A DNA stretch of 64,000 nucleotides from Fructobacillus papyriferae (GCF_018437225.1 NZ_JAAMFI010000001.1:248001-312000), one strand, 5' to 3'. Positions 51,364 to 61,288 are shown, counted from the first letter of the stretch. The notes: generated by a model not told the origin, from the sequence alone. Translations and numbers: made by a program.

Positions 51364-52329
51364 CTAAAATTCGTGCAAGAAATCGGTCAAAGCTTCCTGA
51401 GACAAACCGTTTTCAAGTCCAATTAACAGCTTTAGTCGGGCCTTTTGCCCATTAACCGCACGAGCAAAGATCGCGCCTGATTTTTCCAATTGAATGCCGC
51501 CTCCAAGGTAATCGTAAACCGGTTCAGCAATTCCATTGAAGGAGCGCGATACAATCACAACCGGTATGGCATTATCTAACAACTCCTGAACACCCCGAGC
51601 CGCATCCTCGCCCAAATTTCCTGCCCCAAGGGCTTCGATGATGATCCCATCAATGTGCTCACTTTCGGCAAAGAGCGATAGAATCTGGCCGTCCATACCA
51701 GCATAAGCCTTCATCACCGGAATTTTCTTGGTTACATCAGCGATTGGATAGTGCATCGTGTGAGGCAAGTCATAGAAAAAGATAATCTGCCGCTTCGTGA
51801 TCATGCCCATTGGGCCAGAGATCGGTGAGGCAAAGGTCGCTACATTCGTTGCGTGAGTCTTTGTTACAAAACGGGCTGCGTGAATCTCATCGTTTAAAAC
51901 AACCATAACGCCACGGTTCGAAGATTCTGGATCGATGGCCACCCGCAATGCGGATTGAAAATTGTATAAACCATCCGACCCCAATTCGTTGGAGGAACGC
52001 ATTGCCCCAGTCATGACAACGGGAATCGACAAGCCAAGTGTCTTGTCCAAGAAAAACGAAGTCTCCTCCAAAGTGTCTGTTCCATGCGTAATGACAACGC
52101 CGTCATAGTCTTGATCAGCGTGTTCCAAGCGTTTATAGAGTGTGAGCATGTGCTCTGGTTTGATGTGCTCTGAGGGGATATTAAAGATGTTTTCGATGTC
52201 TAGATCCACTGCCGGTAAATCAAACTGTGCTTGATTTAAGGGATTTTCTGAACCGACTTCCACATCCCCGTCTTCTGCGGCGTGCATCGCAATCGTGCCG
52301 CCCGTGTGTAGGACCAAAATTTTTTTCAT
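51364..52329 (-). CDS. ansA: L-asparaginase, type I
   Basis: 321 residues. LHTGGTIAMH (Thr at 9 and 12) and ITHGTDTLEET (about 79-89) supply both catalytic threonine triads of asparaginases. There is no signal peptide, so cytoplasmic type I. Its ATG overlaps the recO stop by 1 nt (TGATG), making it the last gene of the phoH-ybeY-dgkA-era-recO line, an unexpected partner for that operon. Confidence 0.9.
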   Translation of the reverse strand: MKKILVLHTGGTIAMHAAEDGDVEVGSENPLNQAQFDLPAVDLDIENIFNIPSEHIKPEHMLTLYKRLEHADQDYDGVVITHGTDTLEETSFFLDKTLGLSIPVVMTGAMRSSNELGSDGLYNFQSALRVAIDPESSNRGVMVVLNDEIHAARFVTKTHATNVATFASPISGPMGMITKRQIIFFYDLPHTMHYPIADVTKKIPVMKAYAGMDGQILSLFAESEHIDGIIIEALGAGNLGEDAARGVQELLDNAIPVVIVSRSFNGIAEPVYDYLGGGIQLEKSGAIFARAVNGQKARLKLLIGLENGLSQEALTDFLHEF

Positions 52330-53117
52330 CAGTCATTCTCCTTTTTTCGTGGTTTAATGGAAAGCTGTCCTTCAAAAGCCGCCATTTTTTGAATAAAACG
52401 TTTTTCCTTTGGTTGAAAGCCAACTTGGCGGTCATAGAGGTAGTCAACCACACGTTGGACGGCACGTTTGGTTGGTACAGATAGTGTGACGGAACCTAAT
52501 TTGCGAATGTCAATGGAAGAAAAAAGCCGCAGATAATAAACCGTCTTCTGATCCAAATGCAAGCGGTGATCGTCCATGTCAAAATGCGCCTGCTCGATGA
52601 TGCCATTGTATTTGTCGGAATAATCAAAATCTCCGACTTCCTTGCCTGACAATGGGTCGCGCTGCCAGTTAGGCGAAACACCAAAGACCGGCAGCAACTG
52701 CAACTCGACAATGTTAGCGACCACTTGCGGATCTTTTTTTCGATTAAGCTGGTCGAAAATGGCCAAGGTTCGCTCATACCAGTCGACCTGTTTGACGTTT
52801 TCGTCAAAGGCCACCGTCAGGTCCTTTGCAATTAAGGCGGCATAGGCAGAAGTCGTCAAATCCGTCACGACATTCTTATAGATTTTACTCTCCTGAAGTG
52901 AATTAATGAAACCAAGGCCTTGCTGGTTCTTTGGGTAAACACCGTCGACCACCACCCAGGTGTAGGACTGGCTAACGGGCGCGAGTTTGGACTTTTGTTT
53001 CTTTGCCCCCCGGGCCATGGCTGTAATAATTCCTGCTTCTTTGGTAAAAAGCTTGACCAGCAGGTCATTCTCTCGATAGTCCGTGGTGCTCAAAATCAAT
53101 CCTTCGATTAACGCCAT
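52329..53117 (-). CDS. recO: DNA repair protein RecO
   Basis: 262 residues. N-terminal OB fold GLILSTTDYRENDLLVKLFTKEAGIITAMARGAKKQKSKLAP, then a helical domain. Helps RecR load RecA at gaps. The usual zinc-finger cysteines of some RecO proteins are absent. ATG 53117 follows GGAGGGG; the ORF extends further upstream without need. An apparent intrinsic terminator (53155-53185) precedes it, so read-through or a local promoter is required. Confidence 0.88.
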   Translation of the reverse strand: MALIEGLILSTTDYRENDLLVKLFTKEAGIITAMARGAKKQKSKLAPVSQSYTWVVVDGVYPKNQQGLGFINSLQESKIYKNVVTDLTTSAYAALIAKDLTVAFDENVKQVDWYERTLAIFDQLNRKKDPQVVANIVELQLLPVFGVSPNWQRDPLSGKEVGDFDYSDKYNGIIEQAHFDMDDHRLHLDQKTVYYLRLFSSIDIRKLGSVTLSVPTKRAVQRVVDYLYDRQVGFQPKEKRFIQKMAAFEGQLSIKPRKKEND

Positions 53118-53154
53118 TGCCAACCCCTCCTTTCCTTTGAACTCATTATGTACG

Positions 53155-53186
53155 AAAAAACGGCCAGTTGTGCGACTAGCCGCCCT
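53155..53186 (-). terminator. Hairpin terminator between era and recO
   Basis: Minus strand CGGCTAGT / ACTGGCCG stem with TTTTTT. Confidence 0.6.
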
Positions 53187-53196
53187 TCTTGAATCT

Positions 53197-54108
53197 TTAA
53201 AAGTCGTCTTTTCGGTAACCCAGTGACTGCAAAGCTTGCGGACGATCACGCCAGCGTTCTTCGACCTTAACCCAGGTCTCTAGGAAAACACGAGAGCCGA
53301 GTAAACGCTCAATGTCCTTGCGGGCCCGAGTGCCAATTTGTTTGATCATCTTGCCCTGACGGCCAATGACGATGTTCTTTTGCGTTGGCCGTTCAACGAT
53401 AATCGACGCCTGGATGTTAACGATATCATCTTGTCCTTGCTCGATTTTGTCGATCACAACAGCCACTGAGTGTGGCACTTCCTGCTGCGTCAGTTGCAAA
53501 ACCTTTTCACGAATTAATTCCGAAATGACAAAGCGCTCCGGGTGATCGGTCAATTGATCGGCATCAAAGTATTGGGGGCCTTCATCCAAATCCTGAATCA
53601 CCGTCTCCAGCAATTCCGGTACATTGTCGCCTTCGGTCGCCGAAATTGGGAATATCTCCGTCCATTCGGGTGCGTCTTCTTGATACGTGTTGATGACAGC
53701 AAAGAGGTCTTCTTTCTTCAGTAAGTCCACCTTATTGACCAGAAGAAAGATCGGCGTATTCGTGACTTCCTTCAAGCGGTTAATGATGTAATCATCACCC
53801 GCCCCACGTTTTTTGGACGCATCAACGACAAACCAAATGGCATCCGCTTCGTGCAGGGCAGAAAAGGCAGATTTCACCATGTAATCGCCCAGTGAATTCT
53901 GTGGCTTGTGAACACCAGGGGTATCGATAAAGACCACCTGAGCTTCATCAGTCGTGTAGATTCCTTGGATTTTGTTTCGCGTGGTTTGCGCTTTGTTCGA
54001 CATGATGGCAATTTTCTCACCAACGATCCGGTTTAAAAGCGTTGACTTTCCAACATTTGGCCGGCCGATGATGGCCACAAAACCTGATTTAAATCCTTCT
54101 TTAGTCAT
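53197..54108 (-). CDS. era: GTPase Era
   Basis: 303 residues. G1 GRPNVGKST at 15-23, G3 DTPGVHKP, G4 NKVDLL, and a C-terminal KH domain with [21 protein letters not shown]. Binds the 3' end of 16S rRNA in 30S maturation. In the usual Firmicutes cluster phoH-ybeY-dgkA-era, 3 nt after dgkA. Confidence 0.96.
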   Translation of the reverse strand: MTKEGFKSGFVAIIGRPNVGKSTLLNRIVGEKIAIMSNKAQTTRNKIQGIYTTDEAQVVFIDTPGVHKPQNSLGDYMVKSAFSALHEADAIWFVVDASKKRGAGDDYIINRLKEVTNTPIFLLVNKVDLLKKEDLFAVINTYQEDAPEWTEIFPISATEGDNVPELLETVIQDLDEGPQYFDADQLTDHPERFVISELIREKVLQLTQQEVPHSVAVVIDKIEQGQDDIVNIQASIIVERPTQKNIVIGRQGKMIKQIGTRARKDIERLLGSRVFLETWVKVEERWRDRPQALQSLGYRKDDF

Positions 54109-54111
54109 AAA

Positions 54112-54666
54112 TTATCCTTTCAAACGGTGAATGAAGCGAGAAAAGTCGGTTTGAATACCGAAGAAATGCCAGAGGTGTGGCTGGAAAATCAAAAACAAGA
54201 TAATCATTTCCGCAGCCACTGAAACCAAGACCATTCCAGCAGACACGTCCTTCACTAATCCTGCTAGTGGATGGTAGCGTTTGTCGACCATCAAATCAAT
54301 GACCGCCTCCACCACCGTGTTGACGAACTCCCCATAGATGGCTAAGAAAACACCAATCACGACCCAAAGCCATTCGGAGCGATTCAGCCCCAAATAGAGT
54401 CCGCCGATCAAAACAACAAGAGCAAAGCCGACATGAAAGCGCATGTTACGCTCACGAATCAAAACCAAAAAGATCCCTTTAATCGCGTTAAACAGGGACT
54501 TCCCAAAATTTCGATTACGGCCTGTTTGGCGCCCGTGTTCATCTGAAATTTCTTGTCGTTCACTTTGTTTTTGACTGTTTTTTGAGCGATCGATTTCTTC
54601 TTGGAAAGTAGCTAATTCATCTGGCTGATTGTTGTCGCTCTTTTTAGCGTCGGAGGCCATAGTCAT
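54112..54666 (-). CDS. dgkA: Undecaprenol/diacylglycerol kinase with long N-terminal tail
   Basis: 184 residues; family members are usually 115-140. Residues 1-55 are a hydrophilic, charged extension (SDAKKSDNNQPDELATFQEE...RQTGRN) not part of the enzyme. The core from about 56 has three membrane helices and the catalytic EFVNTVVEAVIDL (Glu near 122) with a conserved KDVSAG. Gram-positive DgkA recycles undecaprenol to its phosphate. ATG 54666 has AAGGAA 8 nt upstream and overlaps ybeY by 23 nt. Confidence 0.85.
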   Translation of the reverse strand: MTMASDAKKSDNNQPDELATFQEEIDRSKNSQKQSERQEISDEHGRQTGRNRNFGKSLFNAIKGIFLVLIRERNMRFHVGFALVVLIGGLYLGLNRSEWLWVVIGVFLAIYGEFVNTVVEAVIDLMVDKRYHPLAGLVKDVSAGMVLVSVAAEMIILFLIFQPHLWHFFGIQTDFSRFIHRLKG

Positions 54667-55126
54667 CTAAAATATTCCTTTGTAGATCAAACATTTCTTT
54701 TTCTTCTTTGTCACCCAGCATGTGGTCGTAGCCGTTCAGGTGCAAGAAACCATGCACAACCAAAAAACCGAGCTCACGTTCAAACGAATGGCCTAAGTAT
54801 TCGGCCTGGCTTTCGATGATATCAACAGAAACTAAGATGTCGCCAATATTTTTAGCAATCTCTTCGTCCATTAACTCATCTGGCAGAAGTGGGCTGTCAT
54901 CGCCCGCTTCTTCGATGGCAAAAGAAATCACATCCGTTGGTTTATCCTTTCCGCGATAATCACGGTTATAGGCCTGGATGGCCTCGTTATTCATGAATGT
55001 CACGGACATTTCCGTGTTGTCAGGCAACTCTAAGTATTTGCCTGCATAATCCAACACATAAGTGACCAGATCCTTGTGATACTGAGTCACACCGTCTTTG
55101 GTTTGATCAATTAAAGCTAAATCCAT
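54644..55126 (-). CDS. ybeY: Endoribonuclease YbeY
   Basis: 160 residues. Zinc-binding HGFLHLNGYDH with His125, His129 and His135 is complete. Needed for 16S rRNA 3' maturation and ribosome quality control, consistent with its partner Era in the operon. TAATG junction with phoH (1-nt overlap). Confidence 0.95.
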   Translation of the reverse strand: MDLALIDQTKDGVTQYHKDLVTYVLDYAGKYLELPDNTEMSVTFMNNEAIQAYNRDYRGKDKPTDVISFAIEEAGDDSPLLPDELMDEEIAKNIGDILVSVDIIESQAEYLGHSFERELGFLVVHGFLHLNGYDHMLGDKEEKEMFDLQRNILDDYGLRR

Positions 55127-56127
55127 TATGCATGTCCTTCTTCACGAGCTTTTTTCAAAGCTTGGATTTTCTCATCGGCTTCTTCGTATGCCGAAACAAT
55201 CTGTCCAACCACTGGGTGGCGAACGACATCTTGACTATCAAAGTGAACAAAACCGACCCGATTTAAGTCTTTTAAAATCTTTTGTGCGGCTAAAAGTCCA
55301 GATTTAACGCCCTTGGGTAGATCAATCTGGGATGGGTCACCATTAACGACCATCTTCGACTGAAAACCAAGACGAGTCAGAACCATCTTCATCTGCGCAT
55401 TCGTCGTGTTTTGCGCCTCGTCCACAATAATAAAGGCGTCATCCAACGTTCGACCACGCATGTAGGCGAGTGGTGCAATTTCTAAGACTCCCCGTTCGAT
55501 GAGGCGTTCGACATGGTCAGAACCAATCAAGGTGTTCATCGCATCATAAATTGGACGCATATAAGGATCAACCTTTTCCTTCAAATCACCAGGTAGAAAA
55601 CCAAGTGATTCCCCGGCTTCGACCGCCGGACGAGCGATAATAATCCGTTCAACGTCACCTTTTTTCAAAGCCGATACCGCCATGACCACCGCTAAGAAAG
55701 TCTTACCGGTTCCAGCGGCACCAATGCCAAAAGTCAAATCATTGTGCTTAATCGCTGAGATGTACTGACGTTGACCATAATTCTTTACACGAACGGAACG
55801 GCCCTTCTTATCTTTGATGATCGAACCTTGATAGAAATCTAAGAAGTAGTCGAGTGTCCCCTTTTTGGCCATTGTCGTCGCCGACACCACATCAGCAGGT
55901 CCAACCGATACTTGCTTTTTCACTAGCTGGCACAAAACATTCAAGACAGCATAGGCTTTAGAAATCGCATTCTCTTCGCCATTAATCGCCACTTGCGAAC
56001 CACGAACGTGGAGTTCAACCGATAACCCTTCTTCGATTAAGATTAAGAGCTGATCCTGCGCACCGGTGACTACCGTTTGCTGCTCAACGTTTTGAAAGGT
56101 AAAAATCTTTTCACTTTGTTTTGTCAA
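55126..56127 (-). CDS. phoH: PhoH-family ATPase
   Basis: 333 residues. N-terminal small KH-like domain, then P-loop GAAGTGKT at 136-143 and Walker B FIIVDEAQNTT near 232. PhoH-like proteins associate with YbeY in RNA processing. First gene of the phoH-ybeY-dgkA-era-recO-ansA series; separated from pyk by a terminator. Confidence 0.92.
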   Translation of the reverse strand: MTKQSEKIFTFQNVEQQTVVTGAQDQLLILIEEGLSVELHVRGSQVAINGEENAISKAYAVLNVLCQLVKKQVSVGPADVVSATTMAKKGTLDYFLDFYQGSIIKDKKGRSVRVKNYGQRQYISAIKHNDLTFGIGAAGTGKTFLAVVMAVSALKKGDVERIIIARPAVEAGESLGFLPGDLKEKVDPYMRPIYDAMNTLIGSDHVERLIERGVLEIAPLAYMRGRTLDDAFIIVDEAQNTTNAQMKMVLTRLGFQSKMVVNGDPSQIDLPKGVKSGLLAAQKILKDLNRVGFVHFDSQDVVRHPVVGQIVSAYEEADEKIQALKKAREEGHA

Positions 56128-56170
56128 AAATCATATCCCTCATTTGCTTGGAACTTTCTTCATTTTAACA

Positions 56171-56202
56171 TAAAAAAAGCCCGACAGAGTCGGACTTTTT
56201 AG
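56171..56202 (-). terminator. Terminator of pyk
   Basis: Minus strand AAAAAGTCCGAC / GTCGGGCTTTTTTT hairpin. Confidence 0.85.
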
Positions 56203-56217
56203 TCTAAAAGACTTGAA

Positions 56218-57636
56218 TTAGAGCGTTTCAACTGAAACGTTGTTGGCTGACTTCGTCTTGTCGATTGGTGCAACCGTCATCACAACGATCTTGTCACCAG
56301 ATTCGGCCAAGCCTTGGTCCTTAGCAGCTTGCTTTGCCAAAACGATCAAGTCGTCAACTGACTTTGGCGTTTCAGCCAAGACAGGAACAACCCCGTTGTT
56401 CAAAGTCAAACCACGTTGAACGCGTTCTTCCGTAGCCAAGGCAACGATTGGTGCCAATGGACGGTGCTTTGAAACCATACGAGCTTCGTAACCAGATTCA
56501 GTCAAGACAACAACGGCCTTTGCTGAAACTGAATCAGCCAAACGAGCAGCTGCAGCAGCAACTGATTCAACTGAGTCATTGTGGTAGAACGTGTCTTGGT
56601 GACGTGAGTAAATTGGCAAAGCTGTTTCAGCCTTTTCATCCAACTTAGCCATCATCGTAACAGCTTCAACTGGGTATTCTCCGTTAGCTGATTCACCAGA
56701 CAACATTGTGGCATCAGTACCATCCCATACGGCGTTAGCAACGTCAGCTGCTTCGGCACGCGTTGGACGTGGGTTATCTTCCATTGAATCAAGCATTTGA
56801 GTAGCCGTGATAACAGGCAAACCACGCTTGTTCATGTTGGCCATCATTTCCTTTTGAATCAAAGGAACGTTTTCGGCTGGAATTTCAACACCCATGTCAC
56901 CACGAGGAATCATCAAACCGTCTGATACGTCCAAAACGGCATCCAAGTTATCGATCCCTTCTTGTGATTCGATCTTAGGAATGATTTGAACATGTTCCAT
57001 GTTCTTTTCCTTCAACAAAGCACGGATTTCCAAAACATCTTCTGGCTTACGCACGAATGATGCAGCGATGTAGTTGATTTCGTGATCCAAACCAAAGCGG
57101 ATATCATCGGCATCCTTGTCCGTGATACCTGGCAAGTTGATGGAAACGCCTGGTGCGTTAACACCCTTACGTGAACCAAGCAACCCGTGGTTATCAGCCT
57201 TTACGACCAATTCCTTGTTGGCATCATCCTTTTCCATGATAGTCGTTTCAAGCAAACCATCATCAAAGAGAACCTTTCCGCCAACCTTCACGTCATCGAA
57301 CAAACCTGGGTAAGTAACGGCGATCTTGTCGTGCGTACCTTCCAAGCTGTCATCCATTGAGATGCGGAAAACATCACCAGTGGCGAATTGAATCTTACCA
57401 TCTGCTTGCTTTGTCGTACGGATTTCCGCACCCTTCGTGTCAAGCAGACGACCAACAGTCTTACCAGTAATCTTTTCAGCTTCGGCCACCTTTTGCATAC
57501 GGCCCAAGTGTTCTTCGTGATCACCGTGGGAGAAGTTGAAGCGGAATACGTTAGCACCGGCTTCAATTAACTTCACAATGGTTTCGACATCATTTGATGA
57601 CGGACCAAGCGTTGAGACGATTTTCGTCTTTTTCAT
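56218..57636 (-). CDS. pyk: Pyruvate kinase
   Basis: 472 residues, lacking the extra C-terminal PEP-utiliser domain found in Bacillus and some lactobacilli. KTKIVSTLGPSS at the start, catalytic IPKIESQEGI (Lys near 220), MIPRGDMGVEIP and TRAEAADVANAVWDGTD. The abundance of preferred codons fits high expression. It lies 94 nt downstream of dnaE with no pfkA between, as expected for a phosphoketolase-type fermenter. Confidence 0.95.
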   Translation of the reverse strand: MKKTKIVSTLGPSSNDVETIVKLIEAGANVFRFNFSHGDHEEHLGRMQKVAEAEKITGKTVGRLLDTKGAEIRTTKQADGKIQFATGDVFRISMDDSLEGTHDKIAVTYPGLFDDVKVGGKVLFDDGLLETTIMEKDDANKELVVKADNHGLLGSRKGVNAPGVSINLPGITDKDADDIRFGLDHEINYIAASFVRKPEDVLEIRALLKEKNMEHVQIIPKIESQEGIDNLDAVLDVSDGLMIPRGDMGVEIPAENVPLIQKEMMANMNKRGLPVITATQMLDSMEDNPRPTRAEAADVANAVWDGTDATMLSGESANGEYPVEAVTMMAKLDEKAETALPIYSRHQDTFYHNDSVESVAAAAARLADSVSAKAVVVLTESGYEARMVSKHRPLAPIVALATEERVQRGLTLNNGVVPVLAETPKSVDDLIVLAKQAAKDQGLAESGDKIVVMTVAPIDKTKSANNVSVETL

Positions 57637-57692
57637 GGGTAAATTGCTCCTTTGATATCTTGGTGAGTTGCGACAAACAACTTCCTAAACAT

Positions 57693-57722
57693 ATTGTAAT
57701 ACACTCTACAACCAATTCACAA
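57693..57722 (-). promoter_or_regulatory. Possible pyk promoter
   Basis: Minus strand TTGTGA (57717-57722), 18-bp spacer, TACAAT (57693-57698) in the short gap after dnaE. Confidence 0.4.
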
Positions 57723-57730
57723 GCTAGAAT

Positions 57731-60700
57731 CTAACCTTTTTCTTTAAAAACAACGTTTTGATCACCTAAGATCGCTTGTAAAGGCGCTAGAACTACGCTT
57801 TTATCGGCCAAACCATACTGGATGGGTAAATTCTTTCTTTTTTTCGTATTTGGCCAGTAGAGTGTGACGGGATTATTCCCCGGATGCTGCTGCATCAATT
57901 GCCAAATGGCCGTCTTTTGCTTTGCTTCCCTGTCGTCATCAATCAGCCGAAGGAACCAAGTTCCTTGCCCAACGGCTTTTTTAGCAGCCGGTTGGCCCTT
58001 TTTGACCCTTTTCTCATTTTCATTCAAGAGCTCGCCTTGCTGCCTTGCCTGATTGCCCTCGTCCGGATTGACTGCTGTCATGCGGTTGGCAATTAAGGAC
58101 AGGCCTTGTCGAACTTCAGTCTTGCCGCTAATGGAAAAGACTTTACCGATCTTTAACTGATCAAAAAGACGTTCATAGAGCTTTGGAAAGACGGTTACAT
58201 CCAATGACCCTGTCATGTCTGATACGGACAAGAAGGCCATCTGGTCGCCCTTCTTGGTCTTGATAACCTTAACTTGCTTGATTAGTCCATAGACAGTGAC
58301 CTGCTGGTTTTCTGAAAGATCGGCAATGTGACTTGCTTTAGAAGCCTCATAATCGGCAGAGAAGGCCTCCGTTGGATGTCCCGACAAATTAAAACCAAGA
58401 ACGTCTTTTTCACGCTGTAAGCGTTCCACCAAGCCATAGTCTTCGACCTTCTTCATCTTCGTTTCTTTTAAGACTTGTTCCCCAAAGGCAGCGGCCGTCA
58501 GGAGGTCTTGTAAGTTTTCAGTCAGTTCGGCACGGTTGTAGCCAAAGCGGTCCAAGGCACCGGCGTTGATCAACAAGCTGATTTCCTTTTCCCGCCGCCA
58601 TTTTTCTGGCAAAGACAAGACAAATGCGGGTAAGCCAATAAAGCCACCCGTTTGGTTTCTGATAGCCAAGAGTTCTTCAACAAAGGGTGTTGGCAAACCG
58701 GCGATATTGCCGATACCCATTTGCAAGGCTTGGCCGTCAATTGACCAGTCTGCTTGGGACTGATTAATATCTGGTCCAAGCACCTTAACTTGCCGCTTCT
58801 TGGCCTCTTGTAAATAGCCTTGGGCCTTGGCCGCCCCGCCCTGGTGGGCATTTAGCAAAGCGGTATAAAAAGCCAGTGGCGCATGTGCCTTGAGGTAAGC
58901 TAGTGAAAAAGATAGTTCCGAATAGGCCACGGCGTGTGATTTGTTAAAACCGTAGTTGGCAAATTGGTCGATGTAGGTAAAAAGCTGTTCAGCCTCTTGC
59001 TCGCTATGCCCCTTTTTCTTGGCACCTGCTAAGAAGGCTTCCTTGGCCTGAGCCATCTGCTTGAGCTTTTTCTTAGACATGGCCGAACGAAGAAAGTCGG
59101 CTTGCGCCAGGGTGAAACCAGCGTAGGCTTCAGCCACTTGCATGACCTGCTCCTGATAGACCAAAATGCCAAATGTTTCAGCTAAAATTCGATCAACGAC
59201 CGGATCAGTGACCGGGACCGGTTCTTGTCCGAGTCGCCGTTTGATAAAGGTCTCAATGTGCTGGCTTGGACCAGGTCGGTAAAGGGCGGTTGAAGCCGTG
59301 ATCAAAGCAAACCGATCGATTTTCAAACGACGCAGCATCCGCTGCATGCCAGCTGATTCAAATTGGAAGACACCATTGGTTTGGCCAGCAGCAAAAAGGG
59401 CCAGTGTCTTTTGGTCTTCAAATGAAATTTTTTTGATATCAAAGTCATCACCCAAAACCGGGCGGGCCAGTTCGATCCCCTTTGCCAAAATCTTTAGCGT
59501 CGTCAGCCCCAAAATATCGATTTTTAGCAAACCAAGCGCTTCAACCGGCCCTTTTGGCAACTGCGTCATCAAATAGCCGTCGTTTCCCTTCTGAACGGGC
59601 AACGTATCCGTTAAAGGCGAATCGGACAAAACAACACCGGCCGCATGGGTTGAATAATTGCGGGGCAAGTTTTCCATCTTACGCGCAGTCTTTAGAAGCA
59701 AGCTGCCGTGCTCATGCTTTTTCAAAGCCGGTTCTAACCGGTTCTTTGGATCAGAAAGCGTGTCGTCTAGGCTCACCTTCCGACCATTCTTACCTGCCGG
59801 AATGGTGTCGGTCAGCTGCTTTTGTTCTTTGGCGTCGAGTCCAAAGACACGGCCGACATCACGTAGTACCTGTTTAGCTGCGAGCGTTCCAAAAGTAATG
59901 ATCTGGGCAAAGTCGTCCTGGCCATACTTATCATGCAAGTATGAAAGCAACTCGTCTCTTCGGTCGTCCGGCCAATCAATGTCAATGTCTGGCATCTGAG
60001 CACGTTCTGGGTTCAAGAAACGCTCAAAAAGCAGGCCGGCCTGCAATGGATCCACGTTTGTGATTCCAAGACAATAAGCCACCAATGAACCAGCCGCAGA
60101 GCCACGACCTGCCCCTGTCTGCACCTTGTGGTCCCGGGCGAATTTCAAAATGTCCCAGACAATCAAAAAGTAATCCGCAAAGCCTAAATCGATAATGGCG
60201 GTCAATTCGCGGGTGAGTCGCTCTTCATAAGCTTTCGGCTGGCTGATGCCGGCAAGCGCAAGCCGCCGCTTTAAACCAGCGTAGGCAAGTTGTTGCAAAT
60301 AGTCCTTGGATGACAGGCCAGAATGCTGCTCGAAAACGGGCAAAGCGGGTTTCTTGAAGGTTAGCTCAACCGAAGCTTTCGAGACGAGAGCTTCGTTATT
60401 CTCGTAAGCTTCTTTCAAAGCAAGGGTCTGCTGATACGCCTGAAAAAGCTCAGCTTGATCTTTCAAATAAAAAGCGCCCTTTTCATGGGACAACGGCCCC
60501 AAATTATCCAGAACCGTTCCCGCATTCACTGCTCGCAAAACCTGTGTTGTAAAGGCATCCTCCGGATCCATGTAATCGACCCTGTCCCAGGCGATCAGTG
60601 GTAAATCATGTTCGTTCGAGTATTCAGTCAGCGCCTTTTGCTGCACAAAAGATAAACTTGGGTTAATACCCAAATAACGTTCTTGACCTTGCCCAATTTG

Positions 60701-61150
60701 TTTATCGAGCTGGGCTAAGTAATTCTTGCTGGCCGGATCAGAAGAAGCAATCAACTGCCCCAACTCCGATTCAGGCGTCAAGGTGAGTACCAACCCAGCC
60801 AAATGATCGGCCAACATTTTCATGGTCATTGGCTCGTCCTCTAGGGTCATCTTTTTGGACGACAACAAGATCAAATTTCGGTACCCGGTCTCATTGTAAG
60901 CGGATAACAAAACTGGAAACGGCGTGGCTAAGTTGACTAAGCCATTGACCATCAATTGTAATGAAAAAATAGGCTTGAGGTCAGCTGCTTTGGCTTCTTT
61001 GTAAAAATCAACCAAGGAATATAAAACGTTTTGTTCTGCCAAGGAGACGGCCTGATAGCCGCGCGCTTTGGCCGTTTTTACGATTTGCGAGACGCTGCTT
61101 GGGCTTTGCAACAACGAATAGCCACTTTTAACTTGTAAGGGTGCGTACAT
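57731..61150 (-). CDS. dnaE: DNA polymerase III alpha subunit, DnaE
   Basis: 1139 residues. PHP region, polymerase core with catalytic aspartates in PDIDIDWPDDRR (near 390), GRGSAAGSLVAYCLGIT, helix-hairpin-helix and OB domains. In Firmicutes DnaE works with PolC at the lagging strand. The PHP metal motif is lost: YAPLQVKSGYSLL replaces the HxHxxYSLL pattern, so no PHP nuclease is expected. ATG 61150 follows GGAGGCTTTT. TCGGTATAAT (61185-61194) is the -10. Confidence 0.94.
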   Translation of the reverse strand: MYAPLQVKSGYSLLQSPSSVSQIVKTAKARGYQAVSLAEQNVLYSLVDFYKEAKAADLKPIFSLQLMVNGLVNLATPFPVLLSAYNETGYRNLILLSSKKMTLEDEPMTMKMLADHLAGLVLTLTPESELGQLIASSDPASKNYLAQLDKQIGQGQERYLGINPSLSFVQQKALTEYSNEHDLPLIAWDRVDYMDPEDAFTTQVLRAVNAGTVLDNLGPLSHEKGAFYLKDQAELFQAYQQTLALKEAYENNEALVSKASVELTFKKPALPVFEQHSGLSSKDYLQQLAYAGLKRRLALAGISQPKAYEERLTRELTAIIDLGFADYFLIVWDILKFARDHKVQTGAGRGSAAGSLVAYCLGITNVDPLQAGLLFERFLNPERAQMPDIDIDWPDDRRDELLSYLHDKYGQDDFAQIITFGTLAAKQVLRDVGRVFGLDAKEQKQLTDTIPAGKNGRKVSLDDTLSDPKNRLEPALKKHEHGSLLLKTARKMENLPRNYSTHAAGVVLSDSPLTDTLPVQKGNDGYLMTQLPKGPVEALGLLKIDILGLTTLKILAKGIELARPVLGDDFDIKKISFEDQKTLALFAAGQTNGVFQFESAGMQRMLRRLKIDRFALITASTALYRPGPSQHIETFIKRRLGQEPVPVTDPVVDRILAETFGILVYQEQVMQVAEAYAGFTLAQADFLRSAMSKKKLKQMAQAKEAFLAGAKKKGHSEQEAEQLFTYIDQFANYGFNKSHAVAYSELSFSLAYLKAHAPLAFYTALLNAHQGGAAKAQGYLQEAKKRQVKVLGPDINQSQADWSIDGQALQMGIGNIAGLPTPFVEELLAIRNQTGGFIGLPAFVLSLPEKWRREKEISLLINAGALDRFGYNRAELTENLQDLLTAAAFGEQVLKETKMKKVEDYGLVERLQREKDVLGFNLSGHPTEAFSADYEASKASHIADLSENQQVTVYGLIKQVKVIKTKKGDQMAFLSVSDMTGSLDVTVFPKLYERLFDQLKIGKVFSISGKTEVRQGLSLIANRMTAVNPDEGNQARQQGELLNENEKRVKKGQPAAKKAVGQGTWFLRLIDDDREAKQKTAIWQLMQQHPGNNPVTLYWPNTKKRKNLPIQYGLADKSVVLAPLQAILGDQNVVFKEKG

Positions 61151-61288
61151 AAAAGCCTCCAAAAGCGCATCGAATTCTTCTTATATTATACCGAAAATTT
61201 GTTCTCTTTCCTTAAAAATTAGAGGAGAATTCCCGCAAATTTCTACTCTTTTTGGCAACAGATCCAAAAAACTGTCGCCTGCTTCAAC

